From assembly GCA_944472135.2 (NCBI GenBank), contig OX235263.1:3579517-3643516 (forward strand): DNA of 64,000 nucleotides, given 5' to 3'. This document shows, one piece after another, positions 32,976 to 44,330 of this stretch. Each line of letters starts with the position of its first letter. Position 1 is the stretch's first letter. A program made the translations under genes and the position numbers. The notes beneath the pieces were generated by a model. It made no database searches and was not told where the DNA came from. It saw only the letters and a program-made list of their open reading frames with translations. Origin of the DNA: Trichobilharzia regenti. Taxonomy: Eukaryota > Platyhelminthes > Trematoda > Strigeidida > Schistosomatidae.

Positions 32976-33340
32976 ACTGATTGTCTGTCTGTACTGTTGT
33001 GCAGAAGTTCAAGTCACCACACTCCCTTCATGTAGCACACAAAGCAACAGAAGAAAGTAGAAGAAATTCAAAATAGAGACAGTAAACAGAGGTATGACAC
33101 AAAGGAATAGTAATAACGAAGAACAATGTAGTTTCGTTGGATATTATAAGTCACAGGGAGTGGATGAATCTGCGCTAGCCATTGAGAACGATGAGTTTGA
33201 GCCATATCACCAATTATCTCCAGCCGTTGGTTTTGCCGTCCCGAGGACTCCAATCAGTCAAGAAGTTTACACCTTCGTTCGTGGCTGGTTGACTTAAACT
33301 AACTGTTGTGGATTTCATTGACTGGTGAAGCCATGTTTTG
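32976..33340 (-). mobile_element. RTE-B LINE 3' end fragment (minus)
   Basis: Minus strand: RTE-B C-terminus (GDMAQTHRSQW block near 33190-33230) and 3' UTR ending in an ACAGACAGACAAT tail at 32982-32995. Confidence 0.75.
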
Positions 33341-33479
33341 GGTTTTGAGTTTAACGGGGAATTCGTTTATTGAATGGCTTTCTGAATGCTTCACCGCTTA
33401 ATTGAAAAAGTATCTTAATGCAACTGCATTCATGTTAACCATATAAAATATTGATACTAGAGATAAATTCAATGTATGA

Positions 33480-34350
33480 GCACTCTTCATATATTCTCTC
33501 TAAGAAGAAGTATGTATAGGAGACCTACAAAAACAGGTCAGTACACACATTTTTTTTTGGTTTTATGCCTTTGAAATATAAACGTAACCTGGTAAAGTGT
33601 CTGGTTCATAGAGCTAGGTTAGTCTGTTCAGACGAATGCCTCAATGAGGAGAATAAGATTATTAGAGAATTTCTTAGAAAAATGGTTATTCGGGATAAGT
33701 TCATTGAGAAAAATATGAATTCAGTACCTACGAGAGTCAGTATGGTAACAGTTCCGAAAAAAACGCCACTGTTAATAAAACTGCAGTTCCTCGGTGATAA
33801 CGTCAACGAAATAATAACACAGCGCCTGAAAAATGCAGTTAAAGAGCTTATTATGCAGCAGAGGTATGTTGTCTCTTCACAGCCACCTTTATTCTACGTC
33901 CGAGAAATAAGGATAAACTACCTAAATTTGCCTCTTCTATGTGTATCTACCAGTTTGACTGCAGCTGTGGATCCAGCTACATTGGGCGTACAATTAGGCA
34001 GGTTCACCATCGTATTTCCGAACATCATCCAACATGGTTAAACAAGCGACAAACAAGATCTATTCGTAGCTAGCTCTATGTTAGCACACCTTGTAGATAG
34101 TGAGCATAAGGTTGACGTTAATACTGCATTTAAAATTTTTTATTGCATTCCTAAAAATCTTAATTTTCCTCTACGATTTCGTCTTCTACATACAGCTGAA
34201 GCAATAGGGATCCTCCACTTGAAGAAGCCAAACCTGTGTGTTCAGAAGAAATTTGTACAGCCACTTTCCTTACTTTGGCCATCGTTAGATGAATGTATAA
34301 ACCACACTACTTTCTCGTCCTTCCCCTAAACCTTTAAAAAATTGTGATAA
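33480..34350 (+). mobile_element. PLE-2 C-terminal half, decayed
   Basis: The plus frame 33565-34041 begins LKYKRNLVKCLVHRARLVCS and runs through KFIEKNMNSV, KLQFLGDNVNEIITQRLKNA and a GIY-YIG-like CGSSYIG region distorted by frameshift (AVDPATLGVQ). The frame 34078-34329 contains the C-terminus (EAIGILHLKKPNLCVQKKFV). No RT is present. Confidence 0.75.
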
Positions 34351-34599
34351 TTATAATTGCTCAAATTATTTTATTATTTTTCTGACCACTTCATCTTTAA
34401 TTTACGTGTTATCCTTGTAAAATTAATTTATTCCAACCATTTCTACCTTTTAATTGTGTATGGATTTTCTTCGTTAATTATCGCCTCAGTGACATTTTGA
34501 CACTGGCTAATTATTGTTAACAAACATATCAGTGCCACTTGATGATTGGTCAATTGTTGTGTATTGTAATAAAAATGCTACAACGTGTCAATTACAGAC

Positions 34600-34942
34600 A
34601 ATTGACACAACAGTTGGTCTAAGCCACGTAGGAAGGTGTAGACTTCCAGGCTGGGGTTCTCGGGACGGTAAAAATCTATGGTTGGAAACAATTGGTGACA
34701 TGGCTCAAAATCGTTCTCAGTGGCTAGCGCAGATGCATCCACTCCTTGTGACTTATGATCTCCAATGAAACTGTTTTGTTTTTCTTTATTACTCCTTTGT
34801 CTCACACCTCTGCTCACTGTTTCTATTATGCTTTTCTTGTACTTTCTTCTCTTGCTTCGCGTGCTACACGGAGTGTGGCGACTTGAACTGGTGCACATTT
34901 GTGCGTAGTTCTATGTCGAAAACAGACAGACAGACAGCTACA
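34600..34942 (+). mobile_element. RTE-B LINE 3' end fragment
   Basis: The frame contains VGLSHVGRCRLPGWG and MAQNRSQWLAQMHPL, then the 3' UTR and the tail AAAACAGACAGACAGACAGC. It is about 95% like 56220-56545 by eye, so it is a fairly recent insertion. Confidence 0.85.
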
Positions 34943-35037
34943 ACGTGTATATTAGAGTAGAGGCAGAGTGAGATGAGGATCTGATTGAAAATAGCAAAAA
35001 TATTTCTTTGCTCAATCTTTCTGTTTTACATTTACAG

Positions 35038-35320
35038 AAATAATTTATCCTTTGTTGTCAATTCATCGGAAGTTCGTGCCTTGAAATTAGCCTTTGGGAT
35101 TGATACACCAACAGAAGACAATCTATTTGCTGTAGACATTACAGACAATTTCATCGATCAGAACAATCAAGGTGACAGCCAAGTGGCGCAGAAGGAGAAG
35201 AAAAAGGTCACTATCAGACTATTTCTGAAACCAAATGAAACTGTTCTATTGCCAATTAAATATGAAGAATGTACAATGTTTCCTAATGCTAAACAGTATG
35301 CTGGTGTAGATGAAAGAAAT
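35038..35320 (+). CDS. NPHP4: NPHP4 exon
   Basis: Acceptor CATTTACAG and donor GTAAGT bound one base plus 94 codons. The peptide reads NNLSFVVNSSEVRALKLAFG, then TPTEDNLFAV and a basic/acidic linker, and KVTIRLFLKPNETVLLPIKY. In nephrocystin-4 the same order is found: PELSVIVDSxEW..., TPVEEDMFH and LYLRPHETxxVPFKYQ. This is an Ig/MSP-like beta-sandwich segment. It joins in phase with 26955-27166 and ends on a codon boundary. Confidence 0.96.
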
Positions 35321-35399
35321 GTAAGTGTATCAGGATAAAATTTGGCTTTTGTGGTGGTAGAGTATAACTGCAGTACAAATAAGGTTTTTGTTTTAATAA

Positions 35400-36490
35400 A
35401 GTGTCATACAGTGGTGTTATACAGTAAGTACTACTAAATGATGCGACCACATTTCGAGCACAAACTACTGCCACTCATAATCATATCAAGTCACTCAATC
35501 ACTCACTCACACAACTCACTTTCTTGCTTCATTTATATACACGAGTGGAATTGATGATTAGACATTTGAATAAAATTCAGTATGAGATAACGTACATTCA
35601 GAAATAATAATATGAGTGTTATCAATCCAGTCCTTTTATAGTCAAAATAAATAAATAACTTGTTAAAATGTTGTGATTTACGTGAAATGAAAACGAATTT
35701 TAAGACTATTTATTATCCTCCTCTGATTTGACTGACTGACTGACTGGTGGTAATAATATCTTCCATGCATATCTGTGCTATTTGCATCGAGTCATTTCTA
35801 TTACATGTGTTGTGTTGGGTGTAGACTCAATGAACCGGGATTCAGTAATCAATCCCTCTCTCCACCTACATAGATGAATTCTTAGAATTTTAACCCTCAC
35901 CCACCCTATTGTGTGTTAATGCGTGAAGTGCAATTGCTGAGCTTTTTTATGAATTACTTATCTTCCCGGTGTCAACCATTCTTACCTTAGCTAAATTCTT
36001 AAGATCTGACAATCTGATTACCCCCGATCTACTAGTTTGACCTATGTAGTTGACCTTGCTCACAGTTATTGCATGGTATTTTGTAAATTATATTATTTTA
36101 TCTAAATGGGTCCTTTAACCTACAAAGCTTGTCCAACCTGAGTGAGTTTGTAGGTTTGCTTGTCACACTAATTCCTGCTTTCTTTAGAATCCTACGTATG
36201 GCGGGACTCAGAAGTCCTCTCCTTATATGGTATAACAGTAGATGACTTATATTCTCTCTTATTCATGTTATTATTACTAGTTTCACGATTGTTTTTCTTT
36301 TTCTTTTGGCCTTTACTTATCTTTCTGATGAATTTAATAGAATAGTTATTTGACACCAACGCTTCTTCTAACTGTTGTATTTCATCATTTAGGTCTTTTT
36401 TTGTGCTACTTAGTGCTATGGCTCGGTTTGTTAGACACTTAAGAAAGCTAGTCTTTACAGATAACGACGGCCCATGTAACTGGCTCCATA
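35400..36490 (-). mobile_element. PLE-3 remnant
   Basis: Minus-strand sequence 35820-36300 matches the GIY-YIG and tail region of the copy at 3745-5240 (GGTCAAACTAGTAGATCGGG, AATTTACAAAATACCATGCA in translation a YKIPCNNCE-like core). A decayed terminus is seen at 35430-35470. It is non-functional. Confidence 0.6.
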
Positions 36491-37155
36491 GGAGCAGATG
36501 AATAGATAAATATACATGTAAGAGGCGAAATCAGGCCGTACAATTAGGTAAATTTCCCGTCCAATTTCCAAACATCACCCTGCATGGCTGGTTAAGCAAA
36601 GGACAAACCAAATCTATTCACAGCGCTATTCTTTCTCATCTTGTGGATACACAACACAAGATTGATGTTAACCATTCTTTCAGGGTCGTTTACCCATACC
36701 TACGAATTTCACTTTTACCTAAAAAAGAGTGCGACTACTAAAATATTGCTGAGGCTGGCTGTTGGGATCCATATTAACAAGCTTAATTTGTGCATGCAAA
36801 AGAAGGAAGTTCAGACATTATCATTACTTCGGCCACCTAGGTTTGAATAATCCTGAGTTTTTGTGGGATTTTCCTTATTTTAGTTGATATTCTATTTGAC
36901 ATTATATCTTTATTATTATAATTATAATTTAAGCATCTTTAATGAACTGTGGTAATTAATTCCATCGTGATCTTACTTAACAAATCGATATTATTATTTA
37001 AACAAACACTAATATTGCTAACTATTACTATTCTAGAATATTCTATGCATATAAACATATGTATATATAATTCTAGGGCCAGAGGAGATGGGAATTTATC
37101 GGAAAGGACATTCTTTGCTCAATTATTTTGTGTTTCATGGATGTCTGAATGAACA
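36490..37155 (+). mobile_element. PLE-2 3' end, decayed
   Basis: This is collinear with 5650-6025 plus 6473-6740: the degenerate endonuclease end (LVDTQHKIDVN), LCMQKKEVQTLSLLRPPRF at about 36790-36845 and the 3' flank with GATATTCTATTTGACATTAT. It gives the empty-site version of the palindrome insertion at 6026-6460. Confidence 0.65.
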
Positions 37156-37273
37156 GTTTTGCTATGCATTAAAACAAATATCATTCATTGATTATCAAGT
37201 TTTTCAATTAATCATATTACTGATAGCATGAATCAACTTCCTGGTATTAAATTTTATTCGTTACTGCATATAG

Positions 37274-37333
37274 CTCTCAGAATTCACTTCAAATATTGAA
37301 GATGAACCAAAAGAAATGAAACGTGTTGCACAA
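37274..37333 (+). CDS. NPHP4: NPHP4 micro-exon (20 codons)
   Basis: Acceptor GCATATAG and donor GTAAGA bound exactly 20 codons in phase 0, reading LSEFTSNIEDEPKEMKRVAQ. The following exon begins IIFKSTTYGKII, so the joined ...KRVAQ-IIFK matches the nephrocystin-4 stretch where a basic residue cluster leads into VLFRxxxGKPI. The exon is weakly conserved; its support is the splice sites, the phase and the position. Confidence 0.8.
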
Positions 37334-37439
37334 GTAAGACAAATAATCATTCGGTATTTCAATTTTCCACCATGTTTACAATGTTGAAAAAAACTTGTTC
37401 GTTTTTATCAGAAAGTCACAGTAACCACATTATTTCTAT

Positions 37440-40400
37440 GAAATTAAAGCTATATATATAGAGAGAGAGTTCTAGTAGTATGTACCACCTGCGCTTATCC
37501 GGGGACCCTGTGGCGTCGGCATCCGGCGTAGCTGGTGTCGGTGTCGCACTGAGCGCTAGAGCCGAAGCTGCACTGCTCGACTGGATTCCCATTAACAGTC
37601 GTTTATGTGCTGTGAGGCTGGAAGGTTATACGAAAGTAAAGAGTAGTAGGCCAGATAGGCGGTGTCTATTTGTTGTCTCTGCCTATGCACCGACGGATTG
37701 CAGCCCGGATGCAATGAAGGATGAGTTTTACTACCAACTGAGCGATCTCTTGAAACAGGCGGGTCGGAGGGATATCGTAGTGCTGGCTGGGGACTTGAAT
37801 GCACAGGTGGGGCGTCTAAGCTCAGAGGAGAATCGTCTAGGTGGTCAGTGGGGACTACATGGTCGCAGGTCAGATAATGGGGACCGTCTTCTGCAGCTTT
37901 GCGCGGATCACAACCTATTTCTAGCTAGCACCAACTTCCGGCACAGCCATCGCCGTAGCGCTACCTGGCGTCCTCCCTCTGCGAAGCAAGCTTGGACTCA
38001 GATTGATCATATCGCGGTCAGTTTCCGGTGGCGGGGATGCATACAAGACTGTCGCTCCTTCTGGAGCACATGCCTGGACTCCGATCATGCGTTAGTGTGT
38101 GCCAAGTTCGTCTTGCGATTTGGTGGGGTTCGTAAAAGCCGTCGTCTAAGCGTTGATGTGAGCAAACTAGTAGCACCTGCTACTTCTTTGAAATATCAGA
38201 ATGAGTTAAAAACAATGCTTGCCAGCAACCCCCCAAGTAGTATAGATGAACATTGGCTTCATGTGCAAGGTGCCATGCAAAAGGCGAGTGTAGCCGCTTG
38301 CGGCTTGAAAGAATGCTCCGCTAACAACCACTGGGTTTCTGCGAGTTCCTTGCAACTCATGGATGAACGCCGGTCCATTCCGGCTGGCAGCGAATACAAC
38401 AATCAGCGAAAGGCGCTCACGCGCAAGATTAGACAGTGTTTACGTAAGGACCGCGAAGCCTGGTGGTCAGAACGTGCGTGTGAGATGGAGTCAGCTGCTG
38501 CATCTGGCAACAGTCGGAAGCTGTTCCAACTCATACGAGCCACCGGCAGCAAGAAACAAGGTGTCAGCGAGACGGTCTGTGAGGCAGATGGCACTCCAAT
38601 TACCAGCCTGAAAAGACGCCTGGAACGCTGGGCAGAGCACTTCGGGAAGCAGTTCAGCTGGCCACCAGCTTCAGTGTCTACTATCATTAGCCCGAGTGCT
38701 CCTTGGTCGGTTAGTACCGACCCACCCACCGAAGCGGAGGTCCGTAAGGAACTCCAAGTTCTGAAACGCCATAAGGCGCCCGGCCCAGACAAATTACCCC
38801 CGGCTCTTTTTAAAGATGGTGGCGAGACTCTCACAATGGCTCTAACTGGGTTGTTCAGGAAGGTGTGGGAGACAGAGAGTGTACCATCAATGTGGAACGA
38901 AGCCATTATCGTCCCCATCTTTAAAAAGGGTCGACGTAATTCGTGTGACAATCATAGGGGTATCAGTCTGTTACCAGTCGCGTCTAAAATATTGGCTGCT
39001 GTCTTGCTTCGCAGACTGTGCAAAATACGTGAAGGATTGATTCGCGAAGAGCAGGCTGGGTTTCGTTCAGGTCGTGGATGCATTGATCATGTGTTCACCC
39101 TTCGTCAGTTGTTGGAACACCGCCACACGTATTGCAGGCCAACGATCGTTGTGTTTCTTGATATTAGGGCTGCCTTCGATTCGTTGGACAGAACTGTGCT
39201 CTGGAACTGTCTGTTAGAGAGAGGTGTACCTGAGAAATTTGTTAACATCCTGAAAGCCCTATACAGAAACACCTCAGGTAGAGTGAGGGCATACAACCAA
39301 CTATCACCACTGTTCCCAACCAACAGTGGGGTTAGACAGGGTTGCCCAATCTCTCCATTTCTCTTTAACTTTGCCATCGATGACATTCTGGAGTCAGCTC
39401 TGAAGGATGTGCGTGAAGGTGGTGTAGATCTGCTACCTGGAGATAGACTTTTCGACCTCGAGTATGCAGACGATATCGTCTTACTGTGCGATAGCATGCA
39501 GGCTGCCCAAATCGCACTTAATCAGTTGGCGATCAGTGTCTGTAAGTATGGTATGTGCTTTGCGCCGTCTAAGTGCAAAGTACTGTTACAAGATTGGCAG
39601 GAGCCTGTACCTGCACTCACTCTTGCGGGTGAACCGCTTGAAGTTGTTGATAAGTTTGTGTACCTGGGTAGTTGTGTGAGTGCTGGCGGAGGGGTGACGG
39701 ATGAGATTTCCAACCGTATAATGAAGGCTAGGGTGGCATACATCAACTTGAGCCACCTCTGGCGCCGTCGCGACGTTAGCCTGGCTGTCAAAGGTCGGGT
39801 ATACAATGCTTCGGTGCGGGCTGTCCTGCTCTACGCCTGTGAAACCTGGCCTCTCCGAGCTGAGGATGTGCGGCGACTCTGCGTGTTCGATCACCGCTGT
39901 CTCCGCAGGATTGCTTGCGTTCGATGGCATCATCGCGTGAGTAATTCTGAGGTTCGGCGGCGTGTGTTTGAACAAAGTGGAGATCACTATTCATTGAATG
40001 TCGTCATCTGGAAACACCGGCTCCGGTGGCTTGGACATGTGCTCCGAATGTCACCCCAGAGGCTTCCGTACAGGTCTCTGTTCGCTAGCCCTGGGACGGG
40101 ATGGAAAAGGCGGAGAGGTGGTCAGTCCATGACGTGGCGTCGTGGGATGAAGGATTTTTGTGCTAGATTAGCATCGGTTGGTGTGTCACGACTCCCTGGT
40201 TGGGGTCCGAGAGATAGCTCAAATCGATGGCTCGAAACGTTATCGGATATGGCCAAGAATCGTAATCAGTGGCGAATGTGTTGTGATTTCCTTCTTTCTT
40301 CCCTTCCCGATGATAGCTAACGAACACTGTTTGAACTTGTTAAGCATGACTGTTTTCCTTCCAGATGAAGTTCTTTATCCGTTCTCTACTTATATTATTT

Positions 40401-40515
40401 TTCTTTTCCTTCCTTCCTTTTTTTTGATCTATGTTGTTTTATTATTATTGTGTGGCGCATCTTTCTTGGTGCCATATTGTACCAAGTTTTTTATGCGTTT
40501 AAATAAATAATAAGA
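37440..40515 (+). mobile_element. RTE-C LINE, 5' truncated, intact ORF
   Basis: The element starts inside the endonuclease domain just after a TATATAGAGAGAGAG stretch and ends near 40505 with TTTAAATAAATAATAAG. It is GC-richer than its surroundings. Its single ORF is unbroken, so the insertion should be young. It lies in the intron between the 20-codon exon and 48012. Confidence 0.9.
37480..40320 (+). CDS. RTE-C endonuclease (partial) and reverse transcriptase
   Basis: This 946-codon ORF makes the protein that nicks target DNA and copies the LINE RNA. Residues 1-215 are the C-terminal two-thirds of an AP-like endonuclease (VVSAYAPTD, VLAGDLNAQVG at 101-111, TWRPPSAKQAWTQIDHIAVS, DSDHALV near 205). 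The reverse transcriptase follows: APGPDKLPPALFKDGG, EQAGFRSGRGCIDHVFTLRQ, FLDIRAAFDSLDR, GVRQGCPISPFLFNFAIDD and LEYADDIVLLCD (Y at 662). The C-terminal part has LYACETWPL and [18 protein letters not shown], typical of RTE-clade elements. The endonuclease N-terminus is missing because of 5' truncation, so the copy should not be autonomous. It resembles RTE-B but is a distinct family. Confidence 0.92.
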   Translation: MYHLRLSGDPVASASGVAGVGVALSARAEAALLDWIPINSRLCAVRLEGYTKVKSSRPDRRCLFVVSAYAPTDCSPDAMKDEFYYQLSDLLKQAGRRDIVVLAGDLNAQVGRLSSEENRLGGQWGLHGRRSDNGDRLLQLCADHNLFLASTNFRHSHRRSATWRPPSAKQAWTQIDHIAVSFRWRGCIQDCRSFWSTCLDSDHALVCAKFVLRFGGVRKSRRLSVDVSKLVAPATSLKYQNELKTMLASNPPSSIDEHWLHVQGAMQKASVAACGLKECSANNHWVSASSLQLMDERRSIPAGSEYNNQRKALTRKIRQCLRKDREAWWSERACEMESAAASGNSRKLFQLIRATGSKKQGVSETVCEADGTPITSLKRRLERWAEHFGKQFSWPPASVSTIISPSAPWSVSTDPPTEAEVRKELQVLKRHKAPGPDKLPPALFKDGGETLTMALTGLFRKVWETESVPSMWNEAIIVPIFKKGRRNSCDNHRGISLLPVASKILAAVLLRRLCKIREGLIREEQAGFRSGRGCIDHVFTLRQLLEHRHTYCRPTIVVFLDIRAAFDSLDRTVLWNCLLERGVPEKFVNILKALYRNTSGRVRAYNQLSPLFPTNSGVRQGCPISPFLFNFAIDDILESALKDVREGGVDLLPGDRLFDLEYADDIVLLCDSMQAAQIALNQLAISVCKYGMCFAPSKCKVLLQDWQEPVPALTLAGEPLEVVDKFVYLGSCVSAGGGVTDEISNRIMKARVAYINLSHLWRRRDVSLAVKGRVYNASVRAVLLYACETWPLRAEDVRRLCVFDHRCLRRIACVRWHHRVSNSEVRRRVFEQSGDHYSLNVVIWKHRLRWLGHVLRMSPQRLPYRSLFASPGTGWKRRRGGQSMTWRRGMKDFCARLASVGVSRLPGWGPRDSSNRWLETLSDMAKNRNQWRMCCDFLLSSLPDDS

Positions 40516-40524
40516 GATATTTGC

Positions 40525-40770
40525 GTTGGTGTTTCGCGGTAGAACGCTCGCCAACCCTACATGTGGTTCGGGGTTCCGTCCTCCACCAGCGTACTCCTTT
40601 ACGTCACTAAGCCAGTAGCATTGCCAGGAAAGAGGAAAGGTTGACCGTGAAGCTAAGAGCCCTACTCCGTAAAAAAAATAACAAAAAACCCATTGCTACT
40701 GGAACACCAAAGCTCCAGCTTGAAGCCATATGTTCCACTTGGAACTTAAAGGAATGAAGTAATACCAACT
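40525..40770 (+). repeat. SINE-R copy (tRNA head, RTE tail)
   Basis: TTTGCGTTGGTGTTTCGCGG and TGGTTCGGGGTTCCGTCC (box B) are followed by GTACTCCTTTACGTCACTAA, a body with GAGGAAAGGTTGACCG, and the tail GCTTGAAGCCATATGTTCCA, CTTGGAACTTAAAGGAATGA. The tail matches RTE-A. Confidence 0.8.
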
Positions 40771-41062
40771 AAATAATATACAAACCTCTTGAATGTTTAA
40801 AAAGAGGAAATAGAGTGAAGGAAGCAGTATGTCATTTTTATTTGCCTCCTAATCTATGAGTTCATCTTGATATATGAACTGAAATAAGTAACGTCAAGTA
40901 ACTCTACTCATCGTCATCGAACAAAACATAGAATGGCAGTCAAACCTCAGCCTACCTCAACTTCATCGCTTTCCATCCATGCATTTACCATCCTGAGAAG
41001 GATGTTGAACGTAGTTAGTAGGACTAGTGGTGTAAAACTCAGTCAGCTCGTCACTACATTAG
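40771..41062. other. Unassigned intron sequence
   Basis: Nothing was recognised. Confidence 0.4.
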
Positions 41063-41250
41063 TGCGTCGGTGGCACAGTGGTTAGGACTCTCGCCGATCA
41101 TGCACATGGTCCGGGGTTCGAGCCCACGCCGGCGCACACCTGATATCTATGGTCGGCCTGCGAAATTTGGGCTACCGATATCCATGCTGAAAATTCCATA
41201 CTTGTACCAAAAATACAGTGTGGAATCAAGCTGTAAATCTAAAAAAATCT
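41063..41250 (+). repeat. SINE-1 copy, well preserved
   Basis: GTGCGTCGGTGGCACAGTGG, box B GGGGTTCGAGCCCACGCC, the linker GCGAAATTTGGGCTACCGAT, and the tail from TGCTGAAAATTCCATACTTG to GTGTGGAATCAAGCTGTAAA with an A-rich end. Confidence 0.9.
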
Positions 41251-41264
41251 AAAAAAAAACAAAG

Positions 41265-42262
41265 GTATCTGAATACATACGAAAAATGGTCTAAAACCAT
41301 ACTCTCCAACCCCCAACACCCCCTCTATTCCCAACTCTCCCCTTGCATCTCATCAGGTAGAACTAGAAATCAGTACAAAATAATATATATATATACAACC
41401 AAGTATAGGAACTCAACGATACCAGATTTGGCCATCCCGCGTTCTAAGTGACAGAGATAATGTTAAGCGCGAAACCTATGACTTGCTTTGTTGTTAATAA
41501 CATAATTTTGGCCCTTTTATTTCTCCCTCATACTCTCTTATTTGTACTCTATAGTGAACAACCTTTTTAAACATACTTAGCTACTTAATATTATTATGAT
41601 TGGCTTACTTTTTTTGTACTTTACTCTATTCCTTCTTTTGTGTATCTACTGGTTCCGACTATATTGTCACTATGATTATTACAAAATTGTCCTGTCATTA
41701 ACCATCATGTAATATTAGTTTTGTGGTTATTCTTTGTTCGGCACTATTTAACTGACAATCTTGTTTGTGAACGCCACTATCACCATCTTAAAAATTCTAT
41801 ATTATGCAGGATTACTCACACTACCACAACAAACACCGCATTTGTGCTGACAATAAAAAAAAACACAACTTAAATGTTTATTTTATGATTGTTTAGTGTT
41901 GTTCAATCAAATTAACTGATCATCTTGGTTATAAACGTTCTTAAGAACATCTCATAACTTCTTGTATGATTATAGCTGTTACTGTTTCACCACGCATACA
42001 CATATCATAGCTTCCACAACCCAATACTGAAATATTTTTTCATTATTGGTGTCTATCTCCCTTTCTACTTGGTATTTTTATTTGCATTTTTTTGTTATTT
42101 TTGTGTTTCTTTTTGGTTTCTGTAGTTGTTGTTTTTTTATAATTTTATTTTTTTTGTAATACCCCTTTTAAATGTACGATGAAATTAGATGCAATATTGT
42201 AGATATGTGGTGAAAATTCCACACTGTACCACAAGTACTGTTTCTGGAATAAAAGCGAAATT
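41265..42262 (+). mobile_element. CR1-like LINE 3' end
   Basis: 41275-41440 encodes the CR1 C-terminus (YEKWSKTILSNPQHPLYSQL, PCISSGRTRN), followed by an 800-bp AT-rich 3' UTR. The end, GGTGAAAATTCCACACTGTA, CCACAAGTACTG and TGGAATAAAAGCG, is the element's 3' terminus and resembles the SINE-1 tail. Confidence 0.8.
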
Positions 42263-43480
42263 ATTATTTCGAAAACACCTTCGACAGACAGCGTTGACCG
42301 AGAAGTAATTTGGAAAATATTTCAAAACTATGGCGTGCATTGCCCCAAATCTTTATGAACTTCATTCAACAGCTGGCTATATGACAATGGCAAGTGTCGG
42401 GTGATCCGCAGCGGGAATCTCAGTTAAGCGTTCGAAGTGCATAAAGGAGTAAGACAAGGCTGACTGCCTGTTATCACCGATGATAATCCTAATTGTCGTG
42501 GACTGGATTGTGCGTCGGACTGTTGAGGACGGAGTGTCAGGAATACGCTGGACCACCGATAAGAAGATTCTAGGATATCTGGATTTCGCAAATGATATGT
42601 CACACAAACTCGAAGACTTCCAAGCGAAAACCAACAAACTGGCTGAAGAAGCAGTCAGTGAAGACAGGGACTCCTGGTGAACATAGAGAATAGGGAAGTT
42701 ATGAAGATAACCAACCAACCGACAGCAACAACTACAACAACCAGCACATCAATCACCATCAACAAGGGTGATTTAACAGAGGTTATCTCCTTCGCTTTTC
42801 TAACAAGCATCGTTTCAAGCGCAGGCAGTCGCGAAATGGATGAAGACGTCAAAGCTAATCAGGCAGAATCGGAAAGGCAACAGATACGCAAGTCTTCATC
42901 AACCTGAAACCAGTTTGAAAATCTTCCGCACTCAGCATAAGGAAAAAGATTTGGATTTTCAACACCAGTGTGAAGTCGGTTCTTCTATAGGGGGTCAGAA
43001 ACTTGTACTACGTGTAATGGAAAGGATTTCCAATAACCTGTTGCAAATTTTCATCAACAGCAGCTGCCCACTTCGCTGGCTGGCTCCAAACTGAAGATCA
43101 AACGGCCACCAGGCGAGAACCCATCGCTCAACAGATATGTAGGAGAAAGTGTAGACGGATAGGGTATATACTGAGGAAGCCGCCAAATGACATCGCTCGA
43201 GTGGAATCTCAATGGAAAGCGACGAGTGGGTTGTTCAAGGGTGACGCAGAGGAGATCGTGTGAGGAGCGGATGTGTGACTATGGTCGATCGTGGACCCAG
43301 ATGAATAGGACAGCAGGAAATAGAATGAAGTGAAGATGTGCTGTTGAAGCCAGCCCAATGTTTCACTCAGAACCCAAGGGAACAATAATAGTAACATTGA
43401 TAAGAATGAGAGCATGACGCTAATAATTGATAGCGGAGACAAATCACAACGGGACGTCAAAAAGATGTCAGCCATCTAAT
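42263..43480 (+). mobile_element. RTE-A (SR2-like) LINE, 5' truncated
   Basis: It starts in the RT (DSVDREVIWKIFQNYGV-like frame at about 42280), then KGVRQG near 42445 and LIVVDWIVRRTVEDGVSGIR at 42483-42545. The catalytic block is changed to LDFANDM. Further on are KLEDFQAKTNKLAEEA, KANQAESERQQIR and the C-terminal RRKCRRIG-like piece near 43140-43160. The 3' end at 43350-43400 reads CAATGTTTCACTCAGAACCC. It has frameshifts. Confidence 0.8.
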
Positions 43481-43869
43481 AGAACTTTGTAATCCAAATA
43501 AATGAGATACTCACAGAATCAAAAAAATACGCGATATTCTACTCAGTTAAGGCCTTCAATTATTTACTTTTTGAATGATTTTGGTACTACAATTACTTTC
43601 GAATAATATCAGTTAAGTTTCGATGTTATCTTTGGAAACCAGCGTACCAAATTAGAGCTGTTAATTAAAAAACGATATTCGCTGGTCTATATCAATGTTT
43701 GACGACAAAAACATCCGGAATATTACAGTTTATTGATAACGCTGGTTTGATAATCCCACACTTGACTTATGTAAGTGATGAAAAAACTACTGCAGTCCCC
43801 AACTAATTTAATGGGAAAGTTTGAGCGATCTTGCGATGTCCACCTCATGGCCCGTGTCACTAACCAGAG
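43481..43869. other. Unassigned intron sequence
   Basis: No repeat or ORF was recognised. Confidence 0.4.
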
Positions 43870-44300
43870 TCTATCCTACAGGTAGCTAAGGTGGTTCCCG
43901 TATATCGAACAAATTGCTCTTTGGTGCAATCAAAAATTGATAGATATCCTTCTCATGTTATTAACTCCAACTGTATATACAAATTTACATGTATCTGCGG
44001 GGGCAGTTACATTGGAAGGACAGAAAGAAGAAGGGCATATTTACGATTTTCCGAACATGTTGCTGAAAAGTTTCCATTGTGTATGACTATTATTGTTCGG
44101 AATAGTGTTTAATATTACATATGTATATATTATTACTGTATGCATATACTGACTGATTGATTTTTGTTTAAAAATGAATTATGTGCAGGTATGTTAAAGT
44201 TGTTTCTGTAAATATATTTAATAATAACTTTGGCCTGTAAGCAGCTGATGAGAAGCTAACGAAATGAACATTGTTATTAGCATTTTACTCCGCAAAAGCT
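43870..44300 (+). mobile_element. PLE GIY-YIG fragment with hammerhead-like 3' end
   Basis: The frame at 43891-44112 contains CIYKFTCICGGSYIGRTERR, a good GIY-YIG core of Penelope-like type, then a stop. The 3' region carries CTGATGA at 44245-44251 and GAAA at 44261-44264, with short flanking pairs possible (see findings). Confidence 0.7.
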
Positions 44301-44330
44301 GTTGTTCCGCTTTATTCAAATTAATATGAA

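Noticed and set aside
38403..38951. 182-codon minus-strand ORF
   Set aside because: It is antisense to the RTE-C ORF and has no domain. The other minus-strand frames in 37592-39994 are the same kind of shadow.
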